Shown here one piece after another: positions 36,128 to 44,311 of a stretch of 56,005 nt of DNA (the stretch's first letter is position 1; each line of letters begins with the position of its first letter). This stretch comes from Archaeoglobales archaeon (GTDB lineage: Archaea; Halobacteriota; Archaeoglobi; Archaeoglobales; Archaeoglobaceae), in NCBI GenBank assembly GCA_003662995.1, contig QMZC01000002.1, positions 1-56,005 on the forward strand. The letters run 5' to 3'. Made by a program: the position numbers and the translations under genes. Under the pieces are notes generated by a model. It searched no databases and had not been told where the DNA came from. It saw only the letters and a program-made list of their open reading frames with translations.

Positions 36128-36292
36128 ATGGAAATCGTTAAACACTGTAGTAATAGAGCAAAAACCTAATTCTATCTTGTCAAATGTGGATGTTGTAAGG
36201 GTTCTGGAATTAAACCGGAGTACTCTGAGACACTTTACCCTGTATGTAAAGGAGTTGGAAGTATATGGGTAGAAAACTTGAAAACTTATTAA
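36128..36292 (+). pseudogene. Small zinc-ribbon protein with an in-frame stop
   Basis: ATG 36128 has a strong GGAGGAG site 8 nt upstream, but TAA at 36167-36169 interrupts after 13 codons. The same frame continues with KCGCCKGSGIKPEYSETLYP and VCKGVG, a Cys-rich pattern like DnaJ-type or archaeal zinc-ribbon proteins, to TAA 36292. With the stop repaired it would be 54 residues. It lies between attC-like repeats 2 and 3, like a cassette gene. Confidence 0.45.
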
Positions 36293-36322
36293 CAGCATAT
36301 TTCGTAACTGACACAACGTCGC

Positions 36323-36423
36323 CTAACATGAACATATCCGACTTCGCTTTGTTTGTCTAAATTCCCCGCTTCGCTTGCAACTTTGGATAATATCCCAAAA
36401 AGTTTCCAACAATAAGTTAACAG
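36323..36423 (+). repeat. attC-like hairpin repeat 3 and right terminal repeat
   Basis: Begins GCCTAACATGAACATATCCGA (from 36321; the core fits RYYYAAC), shares AAATT-CCC and AACTT with repeats 1 and 2, and contains paired TATCC/GGATA segments. It runs into the 18-bp right terminal inverted repeat (36406-36423). It is more degenerate than repeats 1 and 2. Confidence 0.5.
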
Positions 36424-36472
36424 TAACTAAAAAAGAAAGAAATTAATATCCATACAAATGATGTGTTGGACT

Positions 36473-37906
36473 ATGAGGGTTAAAATTATTGACCTAACGT
36501 TGAGGGATGGACATCAGTCCTTAGCGGCAACAAGGATGAGAACGAGAGATATGATTCCAATAATCGAGGCTTTTGACGAATCTGGCATCTATTCCATTGA
36601 AATGTGGGGTGGTGCAACATTTGATGCTGCCCACAGGTTTCTCAACGAAAATCCGTGGGACAGGATAAGGGAGTTCAAAAAGAGAGTGAAAAATGCACAC
36701 CTCCAAATGCTTTTAAGGGGTCAAAATTTAGTTGGATATAGACATTATCCAGATGACATTGTTGAAAAATTTGTCAAAAAGGCAGTTGAACTGGGAATTA
36801 GCTTTTTCAGAATCTTTGACGCATTAAACGATGTCAGAAATTTGGTGACGGCAATAAAAGCAGCTAAGAAGTATGGGGCGCCCCATGTACAGGGTTCAAT
36901 CTGCTATCTCATCTCTCCAGTCCACACGATTGAGAAGTACGTTGAGACTGCTAAGGAGTTGGCTGAGTTGGAAGTTGATTCAATCTGTATCAAAGACATG
37001 GCAGGAATGATGTCTCCAAAGGTAACTTATGAACTTGTAAAGGGTTTAAAGAAAGAAGTATCACTACCAATCAACGTGCACACCCATTACACGAGCGGTA
37101 TGGCTTCTATGACACTGCTAAAGAGTGTTGAGGCTGGAGCAGACATGGTTGACACTTGCATGTCCCCATGGGCTTGCGGTACATCACACGCACCAACGGA
37201 GTCAATAGTTTACGCATTAAATGAATTGGGATACGATACGGGAGTTAAGATGGATGTGCTTTTGGAGATTAGGCAGTACATGCTAAAGTTGAGGGAGAAG
37301 TATTCAGGCTACATAAGTATGCTCTCAACGCTTCCCGATACAAGAGTGCTGAAATACCAGATACCCGGAGGTATGTTCTCAAATCTGATTGCACAACTGC
37401 AGGAACAGAATGCCTTGGACAAACTTGAAGAGGTTTTGGAGGAGACGCCAAGGGTTCAAGCAGACATGGGTTATCCGCCATTAGTTACGCCTACAAGCCA
37501 GATTGTTGGTGTACAGGCAGTAATCAACGTTTTGGTTGGAGAAAGGTACAAAGTCGTGACAAAAGAGACAAGAGATTTGGTGAAAGGTATGTATGGTAGA
37601 ACACCAGCCCCAATAAAGGAAGAAATCATCAAGAAGATTTTGGGAGATGAGAAGCCAATAGATTGCAGACCTGCTGATTTGTTAGAGCCAGAGTTTGAGA
37701 AGAGAAAGAAGGAGTTGGAGGAGCATGGGATTGAGCCTACGGATGAGAACGTCTTAATCTACGCTCTGTTCCCGCAAACCGGGCTTAAATTCTTAAAAGG
37801 CGAGATTGAAGAAGAGCCATTCCCAACGGTGGCTGGAGAGGTAGAGGGCAAATTTGAAGTGGAAATAGAGGGCAAGAAGTACAAGATTGAAGTAAAGCCC
37901 TCTTAA
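36473..37906 (+). CDS. pycB: Pyruvate carboxylase subunit B / oxaloacetate decarboxylase alpha, carboxyltransferase part
   Basis: It moves a carboxyl group between carboxybiotin and pyruvate/oxaloacetate. About 477 residues: the metal-binding DLTLRDGHQSLAATRMRT (5-22), MWGGATFD near 49, CIKDMAGMMSPK near 175-186 and HTHYTSGMA near 204-212 are all present. The protein ends in a short beta domain (GKKYKIEVKPS) without the biotinyl domain (no EAMKM), although this subunit usually has about 570 residues and carries it. ATG 36473 (MRVKIIDL) fits the family start; ATG 36458 is possible. The mobile island ends 38-46 bp upstream. Confidence 0.92.
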   Translation: MRVKIIDLTLRDGHQSLAATRMRTRDMIPIIEAFDESGIYSIEMWGGATFDAAHRFLNENPWDRIREFKKRVKNAHLQMLLRGQNLVGYRHYPDDIVEKFVKKAVELGISFFRIFDALNDVRNLVTAIKAAKKYGAPHVQGSICYLISPVHTIEKYVETAKELAELEVDSICIKDMAGMMSPKVTYELVKGLKKEVSLPINVHTHYTSGMASMTLLKSVEAGADMVDTCMSPWACGTSHAPTESIVYALNELGYDTGVKMDVLLEIRQYMLKLREKYSGYISMLSTLPDTRVLKYQIPGGMFSNLIAQLQEQNALDKLEEVLEETPRVQADMGYPPLVTPTSQIVGVQAVINVLVGERYKVVTKETRDLVKGMYGRTPAPIKEEIIKKILGDEKPIDCRPADLLEPEFEKRKKELEEHGIEPTDENVLIYALFPQTGLKFLKGEIEEEPFPTVAGEVEGKFEVEIEGKKYKIEVKPS

Positions 37907-37918
37907 TTTTATTTTTTT
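37907..37918 (+). terminator. T-rich terminator after pycB
   Basis: T4-A-T7 directly follows the pycB stop. Confidence 0.5.
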
Positions 37919-38076
37919 AGTTATACAACGGTTGTTGCTTAGATTTGGATGAGAAATGGATATAAATTCAAATAAACTCCTAACCGCTTTTTAATCGACG
38001 AATACCAGAATTCAATTATCACGATAAATCGAAAAGGTTATAACTCAATTTTTAAGATATTCTAAAAGGTGATGTT

Positions 38077-39738
38077 ATGGAAGATGTGCTGAAGTATGTT
38101 GTAGCAAAGGAGACTTGGCCAGAGATAATTATACCGGATGAAATAAAAAGCTATATTGGAGACAGAACCGAATTGAATTTGGCTGAGGAAATTCTTGACA
38201 GAAACATCGAGTATGGTAGAGCAAGAAAAGTGGCAATATACTTTGAGGATAGAAGGGTTACTTACAGGGATTTGTACAGGCTAAGCAACAAGGTTGCCAA
38301 CTTCTTGAAAAACCTTGGCATTGAGAAGTATGACAGAGTTGGATTCAGAGTTAGGAATATGCCCGAAGCTGTAGCGATCAACTTCGGTATAATGAAAGCT
38401 GGAGCCATTCCTGTGCCTCTCAACCCCATGTGGGCTAAAAAAGAGATAGTACACGTTTCGAACAACGCAGAGGTAAAGGCAATATTTGTTACTGGAGATG
38501 ATAAAACCTTTGGAGCGGTAAAAGAATCTGCTCCAGAACTGCAAACTGCTAAGAATATAATTGTAACTGAGAGGGAGGACTTAGAAGACCCATTTGTGCC
38601 ATTTAATGAGGTTTATAAAGAAAGTGCCAGCTTTGAGCCCGTAAGACTTGAAGTTGGTAAGCCAGCAGTTGTACTATATACATCAGGTACAACTGGATTG
38701 CCAAAGGGTTGTGTACACTTCGTTGAGAATGTGTTGTCTGCGGTGTATTTAGTTGGTAAGTACGTGTGGAAGTTGATGGAAGATGATGTTGTTGGAGGGC
38801 CTGCTCCGGTCAGCTTTGCTATGGGCTATGGTAATGGATGCTTAGTTCCTTACTTCCATGGAGCTGCAACATCGATTTGGCCAGGATTTAGCGTTGATAA
38901 CTTCTTCAGGTTTGTTGAGGAGCATGGCATAACAGTCTTCTCTTCTCTGCCAACAGCTTATAGAATAATATTGGCAAATCCGAAGTTGCAAGAGTACAAG
39001 GAGAAGTACGACTTGTCCTCGCTTAGACTTTGCACCGGTGGTGGAGAAGCATTGGGTGCTGAGACGGCAAAGAGGTGGATGGATGAATTTGGAATGCCAA
39101 TCTACGAATCTTTGGGTGCAACTGAAATGGTGCACATTTGCATTTCAAACACATGCGCCCCACAGCCAGTGGCTGGAAGCATTGGTTGGCCGGTCCCAGG
39201 ATTTGTTGCAAGGATAATTGATCCTGAGACTAAGGAAGAGTGTAAGCCGGGAGAGGTTGGCAATTTGTACATCAAGGGACCAACCGGAATTAGATACTGG
39301 AACCACCCAACAAGACCATTGGATGAAAAGCAGAAGAAGAGCGTCATCGATGGCTGGAATGTGCTTGGAGACTTCGTTAGGAAGGATGAAAACGGCTACA
39401 TCTACTTCGTCTCGAGAGATGATGACTTGATCAAGTCATCTGGTTACAGAATTGGTCCTGATGAGATTGAGCAGCCATTGAGCCAGCATCCAGCCGTTGA
39501 AGAGTGTGGTGTCATTGGTGTGCCAGACCCAGAGGGTATTAGGGGACAGGTTGTTAAAGCCGTGATAAGACTCAAAGCTGGTTATGAGCCGAGCGATGAG
39601 TTGAAGAAGGAAATCCTTGCATTCCTAGAAAAGCACATTGCAAAGTACAAACTACCAAGGATTATTGAGTTCAGAGAGGAGCCATTGCCAAGAACTGCGA
39701 CTGGAAAACTGCTGAGGAGGTTCCTCAAAGAGGAATAA
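38077..39738 (+). CDS. AMP-forming acyl-CoA synthetase (benzoate/aryl-CoA ligase-like)
   Basis: 553 residues of the adenylate-forming family. The P-loop-like VLYTSGTTGLPKGCVH (near 199-214), YESLGATEM near 345-353, the hinge SRDDDLIKSSGYRIGP near 446-461, and the C-terminal catalytic Lys in PRTATGKLLRR (near 538-548) are all intact. It activates a carboxylic acid to its CoA thioester. The N-terminus resembles 2-aminobenzoate/benzoate-type ligases rather than acetyl-CoA synthetase, but the substrate is open. GGTGATG precedes the ATG. Confidence 0.9.
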   Translation: MEDVLKYVVAKETWPEIIIPDEIKSYIGDRTELNLAEEILDRNIEYGRARKVAIYFEDRRVTYRDLYRLSNKVANFLKNLGIEKYDRVGFRVRNMPEAVAINFGIMKAGAIPVPLNPMWAKKEIVHVSNNAEVKAIFVTGDDKTFGAVKESAPELQTAKNIIVTEREDLEDPFVPFNEVYKESASFEPVRLEVGKPAVVLYTSGTTGLPKGCVHFVENVLSAVYLVGKYVWKLMEDDVVGGPAPVSFAMGYGNGCLVPYFHGAATSIWPGFSVDNFFRFVEEHGITVFSSLPTAYRIILANPKLQEYKEKYDLSSLRLCTGGGEALGAETAKRWMDEFGMPIYESLGATEMVHICISNTCAPQPVAGSIGWPVPGFVARIIDPETKEECKPGEVGNLYIKGPTGIRYWNHPTRPLDEKQKKSVIDGWNVLGDFVRKDENGYIYFVSRDDDLIKSSGYRIGPDEIEQPLSQHPAVEECGVIGVPDPEGIRGQVVKAVIRLKAGYEPSDELKKEILAFLEKHIAKYKLPRIIEFREEPLPRTATGKLLRRFLKEE

Positions 39739-39770
39739 TTTTTTTATTTTATTGTTTTTTATTTTGTTTT
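39739..39770 (+). terminator. T-rich terminator after the acyl-CoA synthetase
   Basis: A run of four T-tracts (T7, T4, T6, T4) begins at the stop codon. Confidence 0.55.
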
Positions 39771-39853
39771 GCCTCTGTAAATAATATAGAGTTTGCTATC
39801 TCAAAACCAAAATTTAAATACCAGTTAATTAAATGGAAGTTAGGTGAAGGCTT

Positions 39854-40225
39854 ATGGGTATAATGGATAAACTTCTTGGAAAATCGGAAAGAGTGCCCGT
39901 TGAAGAATATGAGGAACTTGATTTGGGTGAGTATGAGGCGGAGATTGTTGGTGAGGCTGAAACTTACATTAAAGTGGCTGAAATTACTGGTTTAAATGAA
40001 GTTCCAGAAATTAGAAGGCAGATTTATGAGGGTAACATCGTAATTGCAGATGTTGCATTTCTAAAACATGACAAGTTAACAATGGATAGAATCTTAAAGG
40101 ATTTAAGGCAGTTGGCTGAGGATGTGGGTGGGGACATCGTTGGATTGGGTGAAGACTATATAATAATAACCCCCACAGGAATTAAAGTTGATAGGAACAA
40201 AATCAAGGGCGTAAGGAGTAGATGA
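39854..40225 (+). CDS. sepF: SepF-like cell division protein
   Basis: 123 residues. The N-terminal MGIMDKLLGK is the short amphipathic membrane-targeting helix, followed by an acidic linker, and a globular beta-alpha domain from about 35 (TYIKVAEITGLNEVPEIRRQIYEGNIVIADV...GGDIVGLGEDYIIITPTGIKV). In archaea SepF tethers FtsZ to the membrane. GGTGAAGG lies just upstream. It overlaps the next gene by 4 nt. Confidence 0.92.
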   Translation: MGIMDKLLGKSERVPVEEYEELDLGEYEAEIVGEAETYIKVAEITGLNEVPEIRRQIYEGNIVIADVAFLKHDKLTMDRILKDLRQLAEDVGGDIVGLGEDYIIITPTGIKVDRNKIKGVRSR

Positions 40226-40803
40226 TTCCCTGTCCGAGTTGTGGTAAGGAATTAAAAATTATAACAACAACCTATGATGTACCTTTTTTTGGAAAAGTAT
40301 TGCTAACCTCTTTATCTTGCGATTGCGGATTCAAACATGCAGATTCAATAGTTTGTAATCTAAAAGATCCAGTTAGATTTAAAATTAAAATTAACAGCGG
40401 TAACTTGTTTACGAAAGTGATAAGATCTACGTCTGGTACGATCAGAATTCCTGAAATTGGAGTTGATGTTGAGCCAGGACCAGCTTCACAGGCGTTTATA
40501 ACAAATTTAGAGGGTATTTTGGACAGAATTGCAGGAATTGTTGAATCTGCGAAAAGATGGAATGCTGAAGATGATGAGAAAGTGGAAAGGTGCAACTGGA
40601 TTCTGGATAGGATTCGAAAAACGATTGAAGGAGAGGACGAATTGACTTTAATACTGGAAGATCCCTTCGGAAACAGCCTAATAATTTCAGATAAAGCTTT
40701 CAAGGAAAAGATGAGTGAGGAGGAAGCATCAACACTAAAAACGGGAATGACCGTTTTTGAACTTACAGGGTTGAGTGACGAAGAACTGGAGAGGATTAGG
40801 TAA
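40222..40803 (+). CDS. ZPR1-type zinc-finger protein
   Basis: 193 residues with the N-terminal zinc ribbon CPSCGKEL...LSCDCGFKHADS (4-40) and the following ZPR1 beta domain (GTIRIPEIGVDVEPGPASQAFITNLEGIL). Archaeal ZPR1 has a single copy of the domain. Its ATG overlaps the sepF stop (ATGA), so the two are cotranscribed. Confidence 0.9.
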   Translation: MIPCPSCGKELKIITTTYDVPFFGKVLLTSLSCDCGFKHADSIVCNLKDPVRFKIKINSGNLFTKVIRSTSGTIRIPEIGVDVEPGPASQAFITNLEGILDRIAGIVESAKRWNAEDDEKVERCNWILDRIRKTIEGEDELTLILEDPFGNSLIISDKAFKEKMSEEEASTLKTGMTVFELTGLSDEELERIR

Positions 40804-41515
40804 TCACAACTTAACCTTTAAATCTGGATTTTTTAGGTGTACGTAATAGTTAGAGGGGTTATAGAAAATTGAGATTGACTTAATTACAACTCCAGCATCA
40901 AACGCATCCCTTAACAACTTGAAAATAACATTGTCCCCACGTTTGTTTGGTTTAAATGCTCTAACATTCGGAATTGCGGCTATGAATAAAATTGCTGCTT
41001 TGTTTCCACTCCTAACATGTTTTATTATTTCTGCTATATGCCTCCTCCCACGCAAAGAGGGACAGTCCGGATACATTGCATACCTGTTTCTCTTTAAAGC
41101 AGCACTTTTAACCTCTAAGTATAGCAAGTCGTCACACTTAATCAAGTAATCAACAATAGACTTGTTTAATTTCACGTTCCTCTTCAGAATCTTGCAATTG
41201 TTTAGCCATGGTATTAGATTTTTGTTTAAAGCCTCTTCAAAAGCCCTCATTTGAAACTGAGTATCGATGAGTGTAGTGTATCTTCCAGTTTTGATTCCAA
41301 ACAATCTGTAGTCAGTTTTAACACCAGCTTTGATGCAATAACCCCCTTTTACCTTTAACCAACAACTCCTTTAGCCTGCCAGTGTTGTTTATGTGGGCTC
41401 TTCTTTTTACTCCATCAACCTTAATTTCAACAACAAATCTGTTTAAGCGAGATACGATTCTGCACTCTTTGGTGTTATCAATTTTTAGTAACTCCACATT
41501 TTGACTTTGTCTCAC
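40804..41515 (-). pseudogene. sfsA: SfsA nuclease-like protein, single frameshift
   Basis: Two frames add up to a full-length SfsA (about 235 residues). The N-terminal part 41318-41515 gives RLNRFVVEIKVDGVKRRAHINNTGRLKELL, and after a shift at a G5 run (about 41337-41341 on the plus strand as C5) the next frame gives YCIKAGVKTDYRLFGIKTGRYT and on to LYLEVKSAALKRNRYAMYPD and SLRGRRHIAEIIKH, the conserved catalytic and binding segments. Reading the run as G4 restores the protein. It may be a sequence error, a recent mutation or a phase-variable tract. SfsA is a DNA/RNA-binding, nuclease-fold protein. Confidence 0.8.
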
Positions 41516-41559
41516 TTAGATTAAATTTTTTCAAAATGTTGAGCAAAAGTAGAAAAGTT

Positions 41560-41569
41560 CTTTTAAATT
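41560..41569 (+). promoter_or_regulatory. Box A for the small DUF2231-like gene
   Basis: CTTTTAAATT lies 18-27 nt before ATG 41587, with no ribosome binding site, indicating a leaderless transcript. The region is shared with the divergent sfsA promoter. Confidence 0.45.
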
Positions 41570-41586
41570 GATTGATACCTGCATCA

Positions 41587-42030
41587 ATGTCACGCATACC
41601 AATTCTTGTTAGGCTGGTAGCTTTAAAGAACATACATCCAATTCTCACACATACTGTAAACGGATTGACCCCAACATCATTGTCTTTTTTGATAATAAGC
41701 AAACTCTATTCAATTAAATGCCTTGAAATGTCGAGTTTTTACTTGATTTTAGCTGTTACAACAGCCACTCCGCTGACAATGGTTAGCGGTTTAATTGACT
41801 GGAAGTATAAGTACGGAATGCGGAAGTTTCCGTTGATGAAAAGAAAAATTACCACATCAATCGTGGGATACATCTTTGTAATCGCATACGTTGTGTTTAA
41901 AGAACTCAATCACTCAATTGTACTTTTAATCCTTGCAGTAATTCTTTTTGGCATAACTGGTGAATTAGGGGGTAGATTGGTTCATGGAGTTGCAAATAGG
42001 GAGCTTTTGAAGAAGTATTTAAAAGATTGA
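41587..42030 (+). CDS. DUF2231-like small membrane protein
   Basis: About 147 residues with four hydrophobic helices. NIHPILTHTVNGLTPTSL near 15-32 and TMVSGLIDWKYKYG near 65-78 match the HP..vH and GlidW motifs of DUF2231 membrane proteins. Conserved His residues suggest metal or heme binding, but the function is unknown. ATG 41587 is preferred over the upstream TTG (41572) because of the box A spacing. Confidence 0.65.
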   Translation: MSRIPILVRLVALKNIHPILTHTVNGLTPTSLSFLIISKLYSIKCLEMSSFYLILAVTTATPLTMVSGLIDWKYKYGMRKFPLMKRKITTSIVGYIFVIAYVVFKELNHSIVLLILAVILFGITGELGGRLVHGVANRELLKKYLKD

Positions 42031-42048
42031 AGATCGAACAATTATTAA

Positions 42049-42492
42049 TTACTTGAATAAATAGGGCCAATCCTCAGATTCTACGAGATGATCAACATCC
42101 ATAGATAACATTTTTTCAAGTTTTTCAAAGATGTGCCTTATCCTTGACTTTTTTACAGGTTTTATGTAGATGACGTTCACAACGCCGAGGAGCTCCCCCT
42201 TTTTAATCACTCCATCATGAATTGGCAGAAATAGAACGCTGCCAGCATACCTAACCTTCTCCACGTATTTTGGCTCTCCAACATGCAGAATTTCCACAAC
42301 CGCTCCCAAAGCATGCCTCATCCTTGCCAGCATCAAACAAATTGAATTTGGCGGAAACTCCACCTTGTTGATTTTGATTATGATTGGGGAGTATCCCTTA
42401 ATTTCCACATCTTCAGCAGAAATTAAAGCCCTCCACTCTCCAACTCCCATTATTCTATAAGCGTATTCATCCATCTTCTTGTGCATTTTCAA
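42049..42492 (-). CDS. DUF22 family protein
   Basis: 147 residues, mostly beta-strand (EWRALISAEDVEIKGYSPIIIKI; ARMRHALGAVVEILHVGEPKYVE; DGVIKKGELLGVVNVIYI) as in the archaeal DUF22 family. The function is unknown. The first ATG (42492) precedes a Lys/Met-rich start; ATG 42474 is also possible. Confidence 0.65.
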   Translation of the reverse strand: MKMHKKMDEYAYRIMGVGEWRALISAEDVEIKGYSPIIIKINKVEFPPNSICLMLARMRHALGAVVEILHVGEPKYVEKVRYAGSVLFLPIHDGVIKKGELLGVVNVIYIKPVKKSRIRHIFEKLEKMLSMDVDHLVESEDWPYLFK

Positions 42493-42850
42493 AATTTCTC
42501 CTCCAATTTCATCTTTTCAATAAACCATGTCAAATTCTATAGATCTCATAAATTAAATTTACAAAGTCTCGATATAAATATTTGATTGCGATGTTTTCCT
42601 AAATTCGGCATAACACTTCTATAAACCTACAATTTCGTCTTAGAACTCATGACATTCTTTTTTCATTTCATTAAAAATTCACCTTTTTATACTCTGTAAA
42701 TTTAAAATGCATTTTGAAAGAATTTAAAGCAAACTTAATACTCCTCTGGAAAAGGTATTATGATTACTCAACCAACAGTGAAGTAAGAAAGTATGAATTT
42801 TCTTGTAACAATTGAGGATAACCTTTTCAATCTTGTAAACAATTACACTT
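42493..42850. other. AT-rich gap between DUF22 and R15P isomerase genes
   Basis: About 360 nt between divergent genes with no supportable ORF or RNA. Several T/A-rich stretches could serve as promoters on both strands. Confidence 0.4.
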
Positions 42851-43786
42851 ATGGAAATTGAAGAGGCTGCGGAAAAGATAAGAAGTATGGAGGTAAGAGG
42901 GGCTGCAAACATTGCTAAGTTTGCCGCATCAACTCTCAAAGAATTTGCATTGAAGGTCGATTCTGATTTTGATAAGAAAATGAGAAAAGCTGCATCAATT
43001 TTGCTGAACACAAGACCAACAGCGGTCAGCCTGTTTAACGCAGTCAACTACGTGATGAACTATGATGGAGAAACTGTTGAAGAAAAAAGAAACAACCTTG
43101 TTAAAAGGGCAGATGAGTTTATTGAATGGGTTGATACTGCAAGGAATAGGATTGGGGAGATCGGGGCAAAGAGGATTAAAGATGGTTCAACAATTTTAAC
43201 TCACTGCAACTCCTCAGCAGCACTTTCAGTAATAAAAACAGCCTTTAAGCAAGGTAAAAAAATAGAGGTGTTTGCAACAGAGTCGAGACCAAGAATGCAG
43301 GGGTATTTAACGGTTAAAGAATTGAGCAAAGAGGGAATTCCAACAACACTCATAGTTGATTCAGCGGTAAGATACTTCATAAACGAGGTTGACTGCGTTG
43401 TTGTTGGAGCTGACACCATAACGGTGAATGGGGCTTTGATAAATAAGATAGGTACTTCTCAGATTGCCTTAGCAGCCAAAGAAGCGAGAGTTCCATTCAT
43501 GGTTGCTGCTGAAACGTACAAGTTCAGTCCAAAAACGCTGTTTGGCGAATTGGTTGTAATAGAGGAGAGAGACCCATCAGAAGTTGCACCGGAAGATGTA
43601 CTAAAACTACCAATAAAAATTAGAAATCCAGCCTTTGACGTTACGCCGAGAGACTACATCGACCTGATTATCACCGAAATCGGTGCAATACCGCCAGAGA
43701 TGGCTTATTTGGTTATTAAAGAGAGGTTGGGTTACACAATATTCGACACAGAGGAATTGAAGTTATCCGCAAAACACTTCGATTGA
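42851..43786 (+). CDS. Ribose 1,5-bisphosphate isomerase
   Basis: A 311-residue eIF2B-alpha-like sugar isomerase: SMEVRGAANIAKFAA near 12-26 (the family's ...MEIRGAG... segment), THCNSSAAL near 117 with the catalytic Cys region, ESRPRMQGYLTVKEL near 141, and VVVGADTITVNGALINKIGTSQIALAA near 185-211 with the Asp. In archaea it converts ribose 1,5-bisphosphate to ribulose 1,5-bisphosphate for type III Rubisco in AMP degradation. The partner genes are not in the window. Confidence 0.92.
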   Translation: MEIEEAAEKIRSMEVRGAANIAKFAASTLKEFALKVDSDFDKKMRKAASILLNTRPTAVSLFNAVNYVMNYDGETVEEKRNNLVKRADEFIEWVDTARNRIGEIGAKRIKDGSTILTHCNSSAALSVIKTAFKQGKKIEVFATESRPRMQGYLTVKELSKEGIPTTLIVDSAVRYFINEVDCVVVGADTITVNGALINKIGTSQIALAAKEARVPFMVAAETYKFSPKTLFGELVVIEERDPSEVAPEDVLKLPIKIRNPAFDVTPRDYIDLIITEIGAIPPEMAYLVIKERLGYTIFDTEELKLSAKHFD

Positions 43787-43812
43787 TTTACTTTTATTAA
43801 ACCAAAATCATT

Positions 43813-44289
43813 TCATTTTAGTCTCTTTTTGTTATGCATTCTCTTAATTCCTACTAATAAATTTATTCTTGGAACTCTCTGCATATAACTTCTGTATGTA
43901 TCCCCAAACTTGTCTATGTTTCTTTTCTCTTCTTCTATCATCGCAAAGTACAACAAAAGAATTAAAATTGCTCCTATAACCAAATTGACCACTTGTTGTG
44001 TTATGAGAATCAACGAAAGAATGATTAATATATGTACAAGAAATTCAGGGTGACGAACAATAGCATAAATACCACTTTCCACAAGGGTTTCTTCAAAATG
44101 AGCCTTCTTACGGGATTGTATTGAACCTAACAAAACAACTATCCCAAAAATCAAAGTTATCCATCCTATACAGCGTAATGAAACCAACTTAGCCGAGTTG
44201 TATAAGATGGAGGACAAAATTAGCAGACAGTATAAAATGAGAAATATTACGTGATATATCTTGTGAACGATATTTTTCTCACTAATCAT
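43813..44289 (-). CDS. Isoprenylcysteine methyltransferase (ICMT/PEMT)-like membrane protein
   Basis: 158 residues with four hydrophobic helices and the C-terminal ICMT-type motif: SGIYAIVRHPEF (near 86-97), then EEEKRNIDKFGDTYRSYMQRVPR (near 126-148), where RHPxY and the EE..L...FG..Y..Y elements bind SAM and acceptor. It is a predicted membrane methyltransferase of unknown substrate. Confidence 0.85.
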   Translation of the reverse strand: MISEKNIVHKIYHVIFLILYCLLILSSILYNSAKLVSLRCIGWITLIFGIVVLLGSIQSRKKAHFEETLVESGIYAIVRHPEFLVHILIILSLILITQQVVNLVIGAILILLLYFAMIEEEKRNIDKFGDTYRSYMQRVPRINLLVGIKRMHNKKRLK

Positions 44290-44311
44290 TTCCGCTCGTA
44301 AAGATGAGTGG

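Larger units (their letters stand above)
31508..36427. mobile_element. 4.9-kb composite IS6-like island carrying an R-M system
   Basis: Bounded by perfect 18-bp inverted repeats CTGTTAACTTATTGTTGG (31512-31529; complement 36406-36423). Immediately outside, allowing 4 nt beyond each repeat, lie identical 8-bp direct repeats TAAAAAAG (31500-31507 and 36428-36435). An 8-bp target duplication is the IS6-family length, and a decayed IS6-like transposase lies next to the left end. The cargo is a broken small gene, a dead tyrosine recombinase, a methylase-specificity fusion, a likely restriction endonuclease, a broken zinc-ribbon gene and three attC-like hairpins. The target was the divergent promoter gap between trm56 and pycB. 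Confidence 0.75.
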
